Below, one piece after another: positions 1 to 7,926 of a stretch of 64,000 bases of DNA. The DNA is from GCA-2720975 sp964467985. Its GTDB lineage: Bacteria > Planctomycetota > UBA1135 > GCA-002686595. Each line of letters starts with the position of its first letter. Position 1 is the first letter of the stretch. The position numbers and the translations under genes were made by a program. Under the pieces are notes generated by a model. That model made no database searches. It had not been told where the DNA came from and saw only the letters and a program-made list of their open reading frames with translations. The DNA lies in NCBI GenBank assembly GCA_964467985.1, contig CAYXTP010000006.1, forward strand, positions 198,878 to 262,877, given 5' to 3'.

Positions 1-1
1 C

Positions 2-2323
2 ATTCTCGGAGGCAGTGTTTACGCCTTCGCCGCCATGCTGGCCAGTTTCCTGACAGGCATCACGATCGGGGGCGCCCTGGCCTCCTTGCTCGCGCGCACG
101 CGCCAACGGGCCGCGGTCGGCTTCGTCTTGTGCCAACTCGGCATCGGGGGGCTCGCCGCGTGGGTCTACGCGCACATGGACAGCCTGCCTGCGGTTTTCT
201 TGGAGCGCATGGCGCAACCCGGAGCTTCGGCCCAAGGAGTCGGAGCGCGCATGGCGTTCACACTTCTGCTTCCCGCCACAACATTGATCGGAGCGACCTT
301 TCCTTTCGCCCTGCGCATCCTGGCCCGCTCCAGGTCGGAAGCCGGACAGGCCAGCGCACGCGTCTATGCATGGAACACGGTGGGAGCGATCGCCGGAGCG
401 TTGTTGGCCGGCTTTTGGCTTATCCCCAGTCTTGGCTTCGCCGGAGTGACCCGCCTGGCAGTCGGCGCCAACCTGGTCCTCGCGGCGTGGACTGCATTGG
501 CTCTCTTGTGGCCTAGCGCCCGACTGTTCTGTCTGGGCGCCTGCGCCAGTCTGGCCGTACTCGTCACCTATCACCCCCAACCACCGCTCAATCTCCTGCG
601 CCACGCGCCCTTGGAACCGGAGGAAGGGGCGGCTGGGCGTGTTCTGTTCAGCGCAGTGGGGCATTCAGCGACTGTGTTGGTGTTGGACAGGAGAGACTCG
701 CTCGAGATTCGCTCCAACGGCTTGCCAGAGGCGGGCATCACCCCGCAAGGAGTCCCGCCCTACGGGCGCAATGCAGAGCGCTTCCTGACTGCCCTGCCGG
801 TGCTCGCACGGCCTGCGGCGCAGTCCATGCTCGTGATCGGGTTTGGAGGTGGAGTCGCGTTGGAATCGATCCCTCCTTCCATTGCTGAGCTGGATGTGGT
901 CGAACTCGAACCGGAAGTGCTGGCGGCAAATCGCAAGCTGAGCGACCTCCGCGCTCGAGACCCGTTTGAAGATTCGCGCCTGAATGTGATTCTCAACGAC
1001 GCCCGTGGGGCTCTGGCACTCACCGAGAAGCGTTGGGACATTATCGTGTCCCAACCCTCCCACCCCTGGACCGCAGGCGCGTCACACCTGTACACCGGGG
1101 AGTTCGCAGAACTCTGCCGAAATCACCTCAGCCCTGGGGGCGTGTTCGTGCAATGGATCAACACTGGGTTCTTGAATCCTGAGTTGTTCGCATCCGTGGG
1201 CGCAACACTGCTCGACACCTTCAAGCACGTCCGCCTCTACCGCCCGGTTCCCAGCATGCTGCTGTTCCTGGCCTCGGACGAAGCCCTCGATGTGGAGCGG
1301 GATCTGGTCCAAAGCGGAGCCCCCATCGATCGAGATCCAGACTATTGGAGCGCGGCGGGCGTTAGCGATGTGAACGAGTTGCTCGCACTCTTGGCCCTGG
1401 ACCAAGAGGGTATCGAGGGCCTGTGCGCAGATGGGGTCATCAGCACAGACGATCGAAACGTGCTGGCCATGGCATCGGGCTTGGATCTGCCCGGGGGCCT
1501 GAACATGGAGACCACCTGGGAACTGCTCAAACCGTACGACCCGCTACTGGTCGCTGACTCGGGGCTGCTCGCTCAACTGGCGCCCCAGGTCGACCCCTTC
1601 GCCGTTCTGCGCGCCATGCGTGGAGCCGCTCCCCTGCGCGCCGCTGCCTTGCCCGATGCGTTTCAGATTCCAAGCCCCGAAGCTCAGCCCTTCTTCCAGG
1701 TGGGTGCTGAACTACCGGCCGCCGGGCGGGGCGCACCGGGCACAGCAAACATTGGAGCCCTGGCACGCACATGGACCGGCCAGCCGGGCCTGATCTGGAA
1801 GGGCTGGACCCTGGTCGGCAATAGCCGCTGGAACGACTTGAGGGTCTTGGATGCTGAACTCAGCAAGGTCCAGCCTACTTCGGCTTGGTTTGAGCACGCT
1901 TGCCGCTTGCGAGCCCATGCCCGGCTGGCGCCTGAATTTGTGACCAAGGCGAGTGCCATGGAAGCGATCGAGTTGCTCGATCGGACGATTCTGCGCTACC
2001 CCGCTGCGGGGGCTCTGCTGCTGCGACTCGAGGCCGCACACAGCGCGGGCTGGACTCCCGGCATCCTGGCGACGCTGAGGGAGTTGCTCGTTTGGTTGGG
2101 TCCACCGAAGGAGAGCTTGCCACCGATTTCGGTTCAAGAACTGGAAGCGGGTCTCAGGCCTTGGGTCTCCCGCTTGGATGCCCTTCGCAACACAATCGCT
2201 ACGGCTCCCGGAGATCCAGACCTCCAACAACTCACAGATATCCAGAATCGGCTAGAAGAACGACTGCCCCCGGTGCTCCCACCCCCACCGACTTCGACTG
2301 AGCCCGGCCAGCAGTTTCGATGA
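2..2323 (+). CDS. Membrane-anchored spermidine synthase-like protein (5' truncated by window edge)
   Basis: The frame is already open at base 2 and encodes hydrophobic residues before the first ATG at 35, so the true start lies outside the window. The first ~170 residues hold several membrane helices, like the MFS-like half of fused polyamine synthases. Around residues 235-385 (counted from base 35) a spermidine-synthase-like Rossmann domain follows. It has a glycine-rich SAM/dcSAM loop (VIGFGGG, ~265-271), an acidic strand end (VVELEPE) and an NDARGAL motif. The rest (~380 residues) is an uncharacterised alpha-rich tail. The family includes true aminopropyltransferases and many proteins of unknown substrate, so catalysis is not assured. 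It overlaps the next gene by 4 bases (ATGA), implying translational coupling to a sensor kinase. Confidence 0.75.
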   Translation: MLGGSVYAFAAMLASFLTGITIGGALASLLARTRQRAAVGFVLCQLGIGGLAAWVYAHMDSLPAVFLERMAQPGASAQGVGARMAFTLLLPATTLIGATFPFALRILARSRSEAGQASARVYAWNTVGAIAGALLAGFWLIPSLGFAGVTRLAVGANLVLAAWTALALLWPSARLFCLGACASLAVLVTYHPQPPLNLLRHAPLEPEEGAAGRVLFSAVGHSATVLVLDRRDSLEIRSNGLPEAGITPQGVPPYGRNAERFLTALPVLARPAAQSMLVIGFGGGVALESIPPSIAELDVVELEPEVLAANRKLSDLRARDPFEDSRLNVILNDARGALALTEKRWDIIVSQPSHPWTAGASHLYTGEFAELCRNHLSPGGVFVQWINTGFLNPELFASVGATLLDTFKHVRLYRPVPSMLLFLASDEALDVERDLVQSGAPIDRDPDYWSAAGVSDVNELLALLALDQEGIEGLCADGVISTDDRNVLAMASGLDLPGGLNMETTWELLKPYDPLLVADSGLLAQLAPQVDPFAVLRAMRGAAPLRAAALPDAFQIPSPEAQPFFQVGAELPAAGRGAPGTANIGALARTWTGQPGLIWKGWTLVGNSRWNDLRVLDAELSKVQPTSAWFEHACRLRAHARLAPEFVTKASAMEAIELLDRTILRYPAAGALLLRLEAAHSAGWTPGILATLRELLVWLGPPKESLPPISVQELEAGLRPWVSRLDALRNTIATAPGDPDLQQLTDIQNRLEERLPPVLPPPPTSTEPGQQFR

Positions 2324-3594
2324 GCGAACAGCCCTCCCAACCTGGTCAACAAGCACCCCTTGAGCGTTGGCTGAGATCCCCGGCCCGGCGCCGGTTGCTT
2401 ATCGCCCTGGCTGTTGTGTCCATGGTCACCTTCTCGACGCTCCTGTACCTGGATGCCGCCGAGGAAGCCGGGCGTGATGTCAATTGGCTCTACGTGCTCT
2501 GGCGCAAGAGCATCGATTGGATCCTGTGGGGATTGGCCGCTGAGCCGATCCTGCTCTTGGCGAGGTTTCTGTCCAGACACGTCAAGTGGGTGGCATTGCT
2601 CGTCGTCCTGCACAGCGGAATTGCCTATGGAGTCGCGCGTGGGCTGGCCGAAGCAGAGACCTATGTCGCGTATGAGTGGCTCTACTCACCCTTGAGCTCC
2701 CAAGGAATTGCGGAGGGCCGACGTGCCGAAGGTCAGCGCCCCGAGGGTCCTCGACCTGAAGGCCAGCGCGGGGATGGCCAACGCTCGCCGTCAGCGGATT
2801 TCTTTCGGCGACGCATGCGGCGCTTCCCCGGTCCCCGAGTCGAGTTGGGCGTCTTGCTCTACCTGGTCATTCTCGGCATGGGCTGGGGCGCGCGCTCCTA
2901 TTTGATCGAACGGGACGTCGAACGGCACGCGGCCTACCTGGAACTACGAGCCGCGCGGCTCGAGGCAGAGCTCTCGTCGGCCAAGGTCGCCAGCCTGGAG
3001 GGTCAGCTGCAACCGCACTTCCTGTTCAACGCGCTGCACTCGGTGGGCGGCCTGATCCGCAGCGGTCAATCCGCCGAGGCCATCTCCAGTCTCTCCGCAC
3101 TGGGTGGCTTGCTGCGCGCGACGCTCGATCACGGAGACGATCCGGAAGTGGAGTTCGAACAGGAATTGGCCCTGGCCCAGCACTACCTGGACATCGAGGC
3201 CATTCGGTTGGGCGAACGCTTGCAAGTGGACACGCACATCGCTCCGGGCCTCGCTTCGGCTCGTGTGCCCGCTCTGCTGCTCTTGCCCCTCGTAGAAAAC
3301 GCGGTCAAGTACGCTGTGGCCCCACGACCCGAAGGGGGCCGGTTGGAGATCCGGGCCGAGCGCGAAGGCGATCAACTGCACGTCACGGTGAGTGACGATG
3401 GTCCGGGTTTCCCCGATCATGTCATCGCAGGCAAGGCGCAAACCGAAGGAGACCGTTCCCCCATCGGAATCGAAAACACACGCGCCCGACTGGAGACCCT
3501 GTACGGGCACGACGGAACTCTTGAGCTACTCTCCCGCCCGGAGGGTGGTGCCACGGTCCACGTGCGACTGCCCTTTGAGGAGTTGCCCGCGTGA
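2320..3594 (+). CDS. LytS-type sensor histidine kinase
   Basis: 424-residue membrane kinase of the His_kinase (PF06580) plus HATPase_c class, which phosphorylates LytTR regulators. Predicted membrane helices lie near residues 25-45, 63-83, 89-107 and 175-195. The phosphoacceptor box QPHFLFNAL is at 231-239. The N box (LVENAVKYAV) and G1 box (VSDDGPGFP) are present in the C-terminal ATPase domain. Between helices 3 and 4 lies a hydrophilic run of near-repeats of the type EGQRPEGPRPEGQR (about 131-155), unusual for the family. The ATG overlaps the preceding stop, and the gene's own stop overlaps the GTG of the response regulator, so the pair is a coupled two-component system. The ligand is unknown. 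Confidence 0.93.
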   Translation: MSEQPSQPGQQAPLERWLRSPARRRLLIALAVVSMVTFSTLLYLDAAEEAGRDVNWLYVLWRKSIDWILWGLAAEPILLLARFLSRHVKWVALLVVLHSGIAYGVARGLAEAETYVAYEWLYSPLSSQGIAEGRRAEGQRPEGPRPEGQRGDGQRSPSADFFRRRMRRFPGPRVELGVLLYLVILGMGWGARSYLIERDVERHAAYLELRAARLEAELSSAKVASLEGQLQPHFLFNALHSVGGLIRSGQSAEAISSLSALGGLLRATLDHGDDPEVEFEQELALAQHYLDIEAIRLGERLQVDTHIAPGLASARVPALLLLPLVENAVKYAVAPRPEGGRLEIRAEREGDQLHVTVSDDGPGFPDHVIAGKAQTEGDRSPIGIENTRARLETLYGHDGTLELLSRPEGGATVHVRLPFEELPA

Positions 3595-4388
3595 ATCAAC
3601 CGCCTATCTCCTTGACCGTCTTGGTTGTGGATGACGAACCCATGGCTCGCGCCACACTGCGCACCCTGCTGCAAGCCGAACCCGACGTTCAACTGCTTGG
3701 CGAATGTGCCAATGGCGCTGAGGCCCTGTCTAGCTTGCAACAGGCCCGCCCGGATCTAATTTTCTTGGATGTGGAGATGCCAGGCATGAACGGCTTCGAG
3801 GTCATCGAAGCGCTGGACGATGAGCATCCGCCCCTGGTGGTCTTCACAACCGCTTACGATCGCTATGCCATCGAGGCCTTCGGAGTGCACGCCGTGGACT
3901 ACCTGCTCAAACCCTTCGACGACGCGCGTTTTGCGCAGGCTCTTGAGCGGGCCCGCGAACACCTGGTGCGCGAACGGGTCGTCAGTGCGAGTCGCCGCCT
4001 CGCTCAACTGGTCCACCCGGAGACCTCCGAGGTGGCCCAATTGCAACCATCCGAGCATGCGCACCTGGACCGCCTGACAATCCGACGCGAAGGCGGCATC
4101 GAGTTGGTGGAGACGAGCAGTATCGACTGGGTGGAGTCGGCCGACCAATACGTGCGCTTGCACACGACGCGCGGAGAGGTGCTCATGCGCGAGTCCATGG
4201 GCGCACTAGAACGCAATCTGGACCCGGCCCGTTTTCAACGGGTCCATCGCTCCGCCATCGTGGCACTCGATCGAGTGCGGCAACTCGTCACTCAAGGTGG
4301 AGGACTGGGCAAGTTGCAACTCCTCGACGACACCTGGATTCCGGTCAGTCGCGCGCGGATTGCGGCGTTGCGGCGCAGACTGGGTTGA
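3591..4388 (+). CDS. LytTR-family response regulator
   Basis: 265-residue cytoplasmic DNA-binding regulator, the partner of the preceding LytS-like kinase. The receiver domain covers residues ~9-125, with the acidic pair DD (14-15), phospho-acceptor D60 in LIFLDVEMPG, the conserved T/A region (FTTAYD) and K in LLKPFD. The C-terminal ~100 residues form a LytTR domain, recognised by the stretch starting RREGGIELV and the RVHRSAIVALDRV segment. The start is GTG at 3591, overlapping the kinase TGA by 4 bases. No operator could be assigned; LytTR proteins usually bind paired direct repeats upstream of target promoters. Confidence 0.94.
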   Translation: MNQPPISLTVLVVDDEPMARATLRTLLQAEPDVQLLGECANGAEALSSLQQARPDLIFLDVEMPGMNGFEVIEALDDEHPPLVVFTTAYDRYAIEAFGVHAVDYLLKPFDDARFAQALERAREHLVRERVVSASRRLAQLVHPETSEVAQLQPSEHAHLDRLTIRREGGIELVETSSIDWVESADQYVRLHTTRGEVLMRESMGALERNLDPARFQRVHRSAIVALDRVRQLVTQGGGLGKLQLLDDTWIPVSRARIAALRRRLG

Positions 4389-4589
4389 GCCCGGCACGCC
4401 AACCGAAAGCTGTCTGAGGTAGGTAAAGCCCACCATGAGCCTCTCCTTGGGCATGCTGATCACGTTCCCAACAGGAGCACCCCACTTGGCGCATTGGTGT
4501 AGCGCAAGCGTTCCGCAGGGCATTGACTAGGCGGGCGCGAATCCCAACGCGACGCGACACTTCTTCCGAAGACTCTTGGAGCTACGACT

Positions 4590-5672
4590 ATGATCCGCAT
4601 CCTGACCCCCGCTCTGGCCGGCTTGGCCATCGTTGCTGGCACAACTGAAATCACAACCCGTTACGACACCGAGCGCAAACTGACCGTCACCGTTGAATCG
4701 AGCCAGACCATGGAGACCGTGGCCTCGGAGATAACACGAGATGGTGAACCCATGGAGGGTCGAGGCGGAGGATTCGGTGGAGGCGGCACCGAGTCCAAGG
4801 TGGAATACACCTACACGGACTCCGTGCTCAGCTTGGACGATGGGGCGCCCGTCAGTCTGGAGCGCGAGTTCGGCGATGTGGCAAGTGTGAGCACGATGGG
4901 TTTTGGCGAGGAATCCCGCGAAATGGAACGCACGAGCCCCCTAGACAGTGAAACGTTGAGCTTAGAGGTCGATGAGGATGGGGATACGGTCGCGACTCTC
5001 AAGGGAGACGACGAACCCGACAACGACGCCATGCTAAAGGGACACTCCATGACCCTGCCCTTGGACGGATTGCTGCCCGACGGGGCCGTGGCCGAGGGCG
5101 AGAGCTGGGAGCCTGAAGGCACGGCCGTCTTGGCTGCCCTGGGGCTCGATATTCAAGGTGCCCTCTTCCCGCCCGAGGAACGCAGCGAGGGAGGTGACCG
5201 GGGTGGTCGCGGTGGCGGAGGACGCGGTGGTTTCCGCCGGCGCGGTTCCGGAGGCGGCCTGCGCTACCTGAACGACGCCGAATGGGAGACCGATGCCAAG
5301 CTCACCGATCGCACCAAGACCGTCGATGGTCTGGAGTGCGTGGTCATCGAGTTGACCTTCGAGGCCGAAGGCGACATGCCGGAGACGAATTTTGGCCGCG
5401 GCCGCGACCGCAGCCCCTCGCCCTGGATGTGGAGCGACACCCTCATTCTGAATGCTGCAGAGCGACTGATTGACAACACTTATGAAGTCGAGATCGAAGG
5501 GGAGTTGCTGTTCTCTGTCGAGGAACAGCGCCCCGTGCAATTGGAACTGGAGGGGGAGATCTCCCTGGAGATGAACACCGAACGCGAGTTCGGAGAATCC
5601 AGCATGACGATCTACCGCCTGCAAGAAGGCACCATCGAGCACTCGATCGAAGTCACCACTCAAGACTCCTAG
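4590..5672 (+). CDS. Exported Gly/Arg-rich protein of unknown function
   Basis: 360 residues, no family recognised. The N-terminus (MIRILTPALAGLAIVAG) looks like a short signal peptide, so the protein is probably exported. The mature part is acidic and beta-rich, interrupted by two low-complexity Gly/Arg tracts: EGRGGGFGGGG (near residues 53-63) and a longer RGG-like tract near residues 198-225. The start is supported by a GGAG about 9 bases upstream (cttggagctacgactATG). It ends two bases before the next gene, which also has a Gly/Arg-rich segment, so the two are probably co-transcribed. Function unknown; the RGG tracts could mediate protein or polyanion contacts, but that is a guess. Confidence 0.8.
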   Translation: MIRILTPALAGLAIVAGTTEITTRYDTERKLTVTVESSQTMETVASEITRDGEPMEGRGGGFGGGGTESKVEYTYTDSVLSLDDGAPVSLEREFGDVASVSTMGFGEESREMERTSPLDSETLSLEVDEDGDTVATLKGDDEPDNDAMLKGHSMTLPLDGLLPDGAVAEGESWEPEGTAVLAALGLDIQGALFPPEERSEGGDRGGRGGGGRGGFRRRGSGGGLRYLNDAEWETDAKLTDRTKTVDGLECVVIELTFEAEGDMPETNFGRGRDRSPSPWMWSDTLILNAAERLIDNTYEVEIEGELLFSVEEQRPVQLELEGEISLEMNTEREFGESSMTIYRLQEGTIEHSIEVTTQDS

Positions 5673-5674
5673 AC

Positions 5675-6403
5675 ATGAGCCACACTGCCATTATTCCGCT
5701 CATCAGTTTCCTCGCCGCAGGTGCGGGGTACTTGGCCGCCGATTTCATCACGGGCGACGACCCGGCTCCCACTTTGGCGGAGAAGGGCTCGCCAGCGACA
5801 GACCTGGGTGTCACTGGGGATTCGATTCGGGATAGCCTGGATGACTTCGCCATGCGACTGAGCACCTTGGAAGCCCGCAAGGCGATGACCGAAGTCAACC
5901 GCAGGCCCGCCAGTGCTGCGGACGACTCGCTCGAGCAGGAAATCGCCTCGCTGCGCGATCTCCTGGCTTCGTTCAAGTCGGTGGAGGTGGCTCCTCCGGC
6001 GCGCTTCCAGGACATGGTCGAGTTGGCCATCGAGACGCGTGAAGAGCGCCAGGAGGTCGAGCGCGAGGTTCGGCGGGCCGAACAGCGTGAGGAACGCCTG
6101 GACCGCACGATGGACGACCTGACCACCAAACTGGGTTTGGGCCCTGGCCAGGCCAGCGACCTGAGGACGGTCCTGACTGACCGCAACCAGGAACGCGATG
6201 AGTTCTTCCGGCAAATGCGAGACCCGGCGTCCACCATTGATCGGGGTTCGATACGAGACTTGCTGAGCGAGAAGAACAAGACTTACGACGCACAGATCCA
6301 GACGATCCTGAGCCCCCAGCAGTGGGAGCAATACGGCGCCATGGACACGGGCGGCATGGGTGGCTTTGGCGGAGGCCGTGGCCGAGGCAATCGGGACGGC
6401 TAG
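5675..6403 (+). CDS. Membrane-anchored coiled-coil protein with Gly/Arg tail
   Basis: 242 residues, no family recognised with confidence. One N-terminal hydrophobic segment (ISFLAAGAGYLAADFI, residues ~9-24) is a signal anchor or signal peptide. Residues ~50-200 are highly charged and helical (repeated E, R and K with heptad-like spacing), compatible with a coiled coil. The segment ILSPQQWEQY near residue 210 resembles the LTxxQ-type ending of Spy/CpxP-like periplasmic proteins, though the similarity is short. The C-terminus is GGMGGFGGGRGRG. The ATG lies 2 bases after the preceding stop, so the gene is translationally linked to 4590-5672. It may be a periplasmic partner of that protein. Confidence 0.75.
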   Translation: MSHTAIIPLISFLAAGAGYLAADFITGDDPAPTLAEKGSPATDLGVTGDSIRDSLDDFAMRLSTLEARKAMTEVNRRPASAADDSLEQEIASLRDLLASFKSVEVAPPARFQDMVELAIETREERQEVEREVRRAEQREERLDRTMDDLTTKLGLGPGQASDLRTVLTDRNQERDEFFRQMRDPASTIDRGSIRDLLSEKNKTYDAQIQTILSPQQWEQYGAMDTGGMGGFGGGRGRGNRDG

Positions 6404-6427
6404 ACAAACCGACGCAACACCTCAAAG

Positions 6428-6460
6428 GCCATGCATGGGTAGACTCTGCCCATGCATGGC
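6428..6460. repeat. Perfect 12-bp inverted repeat at the sulfatase start codon
   Basis: GCCATGCATGGG (6428-6439) and CCCATGCATGGC (6449-6460) are exact reverse complements separated by 9 bases. Each arm contains the palindrome ATGCAT. The sulfatase ATG (6452) lies inside the right arm. An ATG in the left arm (6431) is in the same frame but meets TAG after three codons. There is no T-run, so this looks more like an operator or translation-blocking hairpin than a classic terminator. Confidence 0.7.
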
Positions 6461-7924
6461 TTCATTCATTTCTGCTGCTTGTCGCTCTCCGGGTCCCTGG
6501 TGGGCACCGAACTGCCGGATCCCCCGCCGAACATCGTCTTTGTTCTGGCCGATGACTTGGGTTATGCCGACTTGGGTTGCTTTGGGTCGGAGACCATCCA
6601 GACCCCGCACCTGGATAGACTGGCCCAGCAAGGGCTGAGCTTCACGCGTCACTACGCAGGGGACGCGGTCTGCGCGCCCTCCCGCTGCGTGTTGATGACG
6701 GGACTGCACACGGGCCATGCTCACGTGCGTGACAACAGCGGATGGCACCGCAAGAACAACCCGCATGGCGAGGGCCAGGTTCCCTTGCCCGCTGAGACGC
6801 CAACGCTCGCACGCCTACTGCAGCAACGTGGTTACGCGACCGGCGCCTTCGGCAAGTGGGGTCTGGGTGGCCCCGGCGAGAGCGGCGAGCCCCACCTGCA
6901 GGGCTTTGATGAGTTCTTCGGGTACCTGTGCCAGGCCCAAGCTCACAACCACTATCCCGATCACCTCTGGCACAACGGCAAGCGCGTCGAAACGGGCAAT
7001 CCCGTTTTCTCGGCCCACGAAAAACTGGCCCGTGCACCCGAATCAGCAGAAGAGTGGGAGCGCTTTCAGGGTCCAGCCTACGCCCCGGAACTGTTTATTG
7101 AGCGCGCTGAGGCGTTCATCCACACCAACGCGAAGCGGCCCTTCTTCCTCTACTACCCCAGCGCTATCCCCCATCTTGCGCTGCAGGTCCCCGATGAAGC
7201 ACTCGACGCCTACCCCGCTGAATGGGACGACGCTCCCTACCTAGGTGAACGCGGCTACCTGCCCCACCCGCGCCCGCGCGCCGCCTACGCCGCCATGATC
7301 ACCCACCTGGACGCCGAGGTCGGCCGCTTGCTGCAGGCCGTAGCGCAGGAGGGTCTGAGCGAGAAGACCCTGTTCCTTTTCACGAGCGACAACGGTCCCA
7401 CCTACACGGGCGGCAGCGACTCTCCGTTCTTCAACTCCGCCGGCCCTCTGCGGGGTTTGAAGGGCAGCCTCTACGAGGGAGGTCTGCGGGTGCCCTTGAT
7501 CGCCCACTGGCCTGGAACCATCGCGGCTGGGAGCACGAGTGCGCGGGTCTGTGCCTTCCAAGACTTCTTGCCGACCCTGTGTTCCTTGGCGGGCGTCGAG
7601 CCTCCCTCGGGACTCGACGGCATCGATCTCAGTGGCACGCTGCGAGGCCTGCCGCCGCGCTTGGCCCAACGCCCGCCCCTGTACTGGGAACTCGGCCGCC
7701 GCCAAGCGTTGCTACACGGCCGCTGGAAGTGGGTGCGCCAAATTTCCAAGGCGGGCGTGGTGCGCGAGGAACTCTTTGATCTGCAGGTCGATCCTACGGA
7801 GGGCACAAACCTGGCGGAGAAACTCCCCGATCGCCTAGCATCTCTGCGCGCAACCGCGATGGCGGAGCGCCGTCCGTCAAAGCTCTTCCCCGGACCCTTT
7901 GACGGACTCGGCAACGACGAATAG
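6452..7924 (+). CDS. Formylglycine-dependent sulfatase
   Basis: 490-residue type I sulfatase that hydrolyses sulfate esters. The N-terminal metal-binding motif NIVFVLADDLGYADLG (residues ~29-44) is followed by the maturation signature C-A-P-S-R at residues 74-78, where the Cys is converted to formylglycine. Later family motifs are also present: FGKWGLGG (~134), the catalytic-site region TSDNGP (~314) and the C-terminal LFDLQVDPTE segment. The short hydrophobic N-terminus could be a signal peptide. The start is the only ATG before the conserved region and sits inside a 12-bp inverted repeat. Substrate cannot be told from sequence; in bacteria that carry many sulfatases these often act on sulfated polysaccharides. 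It converges with the M28 peptidase, 2 bases apart. Confidence 0.95.
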   Translation: MHGFIHFCCLSLSGSLVGTELPDPPPNIVFVLADDLGYADLGCFGSETIQTPHLDRLAQQGLSFTRHYAGDAVCAPSRCVLMTGLHTGHAHVRDNSGWHRKNNPHGEGQVPLPAETPTLARLLQQRGYATGAFGKWGLGGPGESGEPHLQGFDEFFGYLCQAQAHNHYPDHLWHNGKRVETGNPVFSAHEKLARAPESAEEWERFQGPAYAPELFIERAEAFIHTNAKRPFFLYYPSAIPHLALQVPDEALDAYPAEWDDAPYLGERGYLPHPRPRAAYAAMITHLDAEVGRLLQAVAQEGLSEKTLFLFTSDNGPTYTGGSDSPFFNSAGPLRGLKGSLYEGGLRVPLIAHWPGTIAAGSTSARVCAFQDFLPTLCSLAGVEPPSGLDGIDLSGTLRGLPPRLAQRPPLYWELGRRQALLHGRWKWVRQISKAGVVREELFDLQVDPTEGTNLAEKLPDRLASLRATAMAERRPSKLFPGPFDGLGNDE

Positions 7925-7926
7925 GA

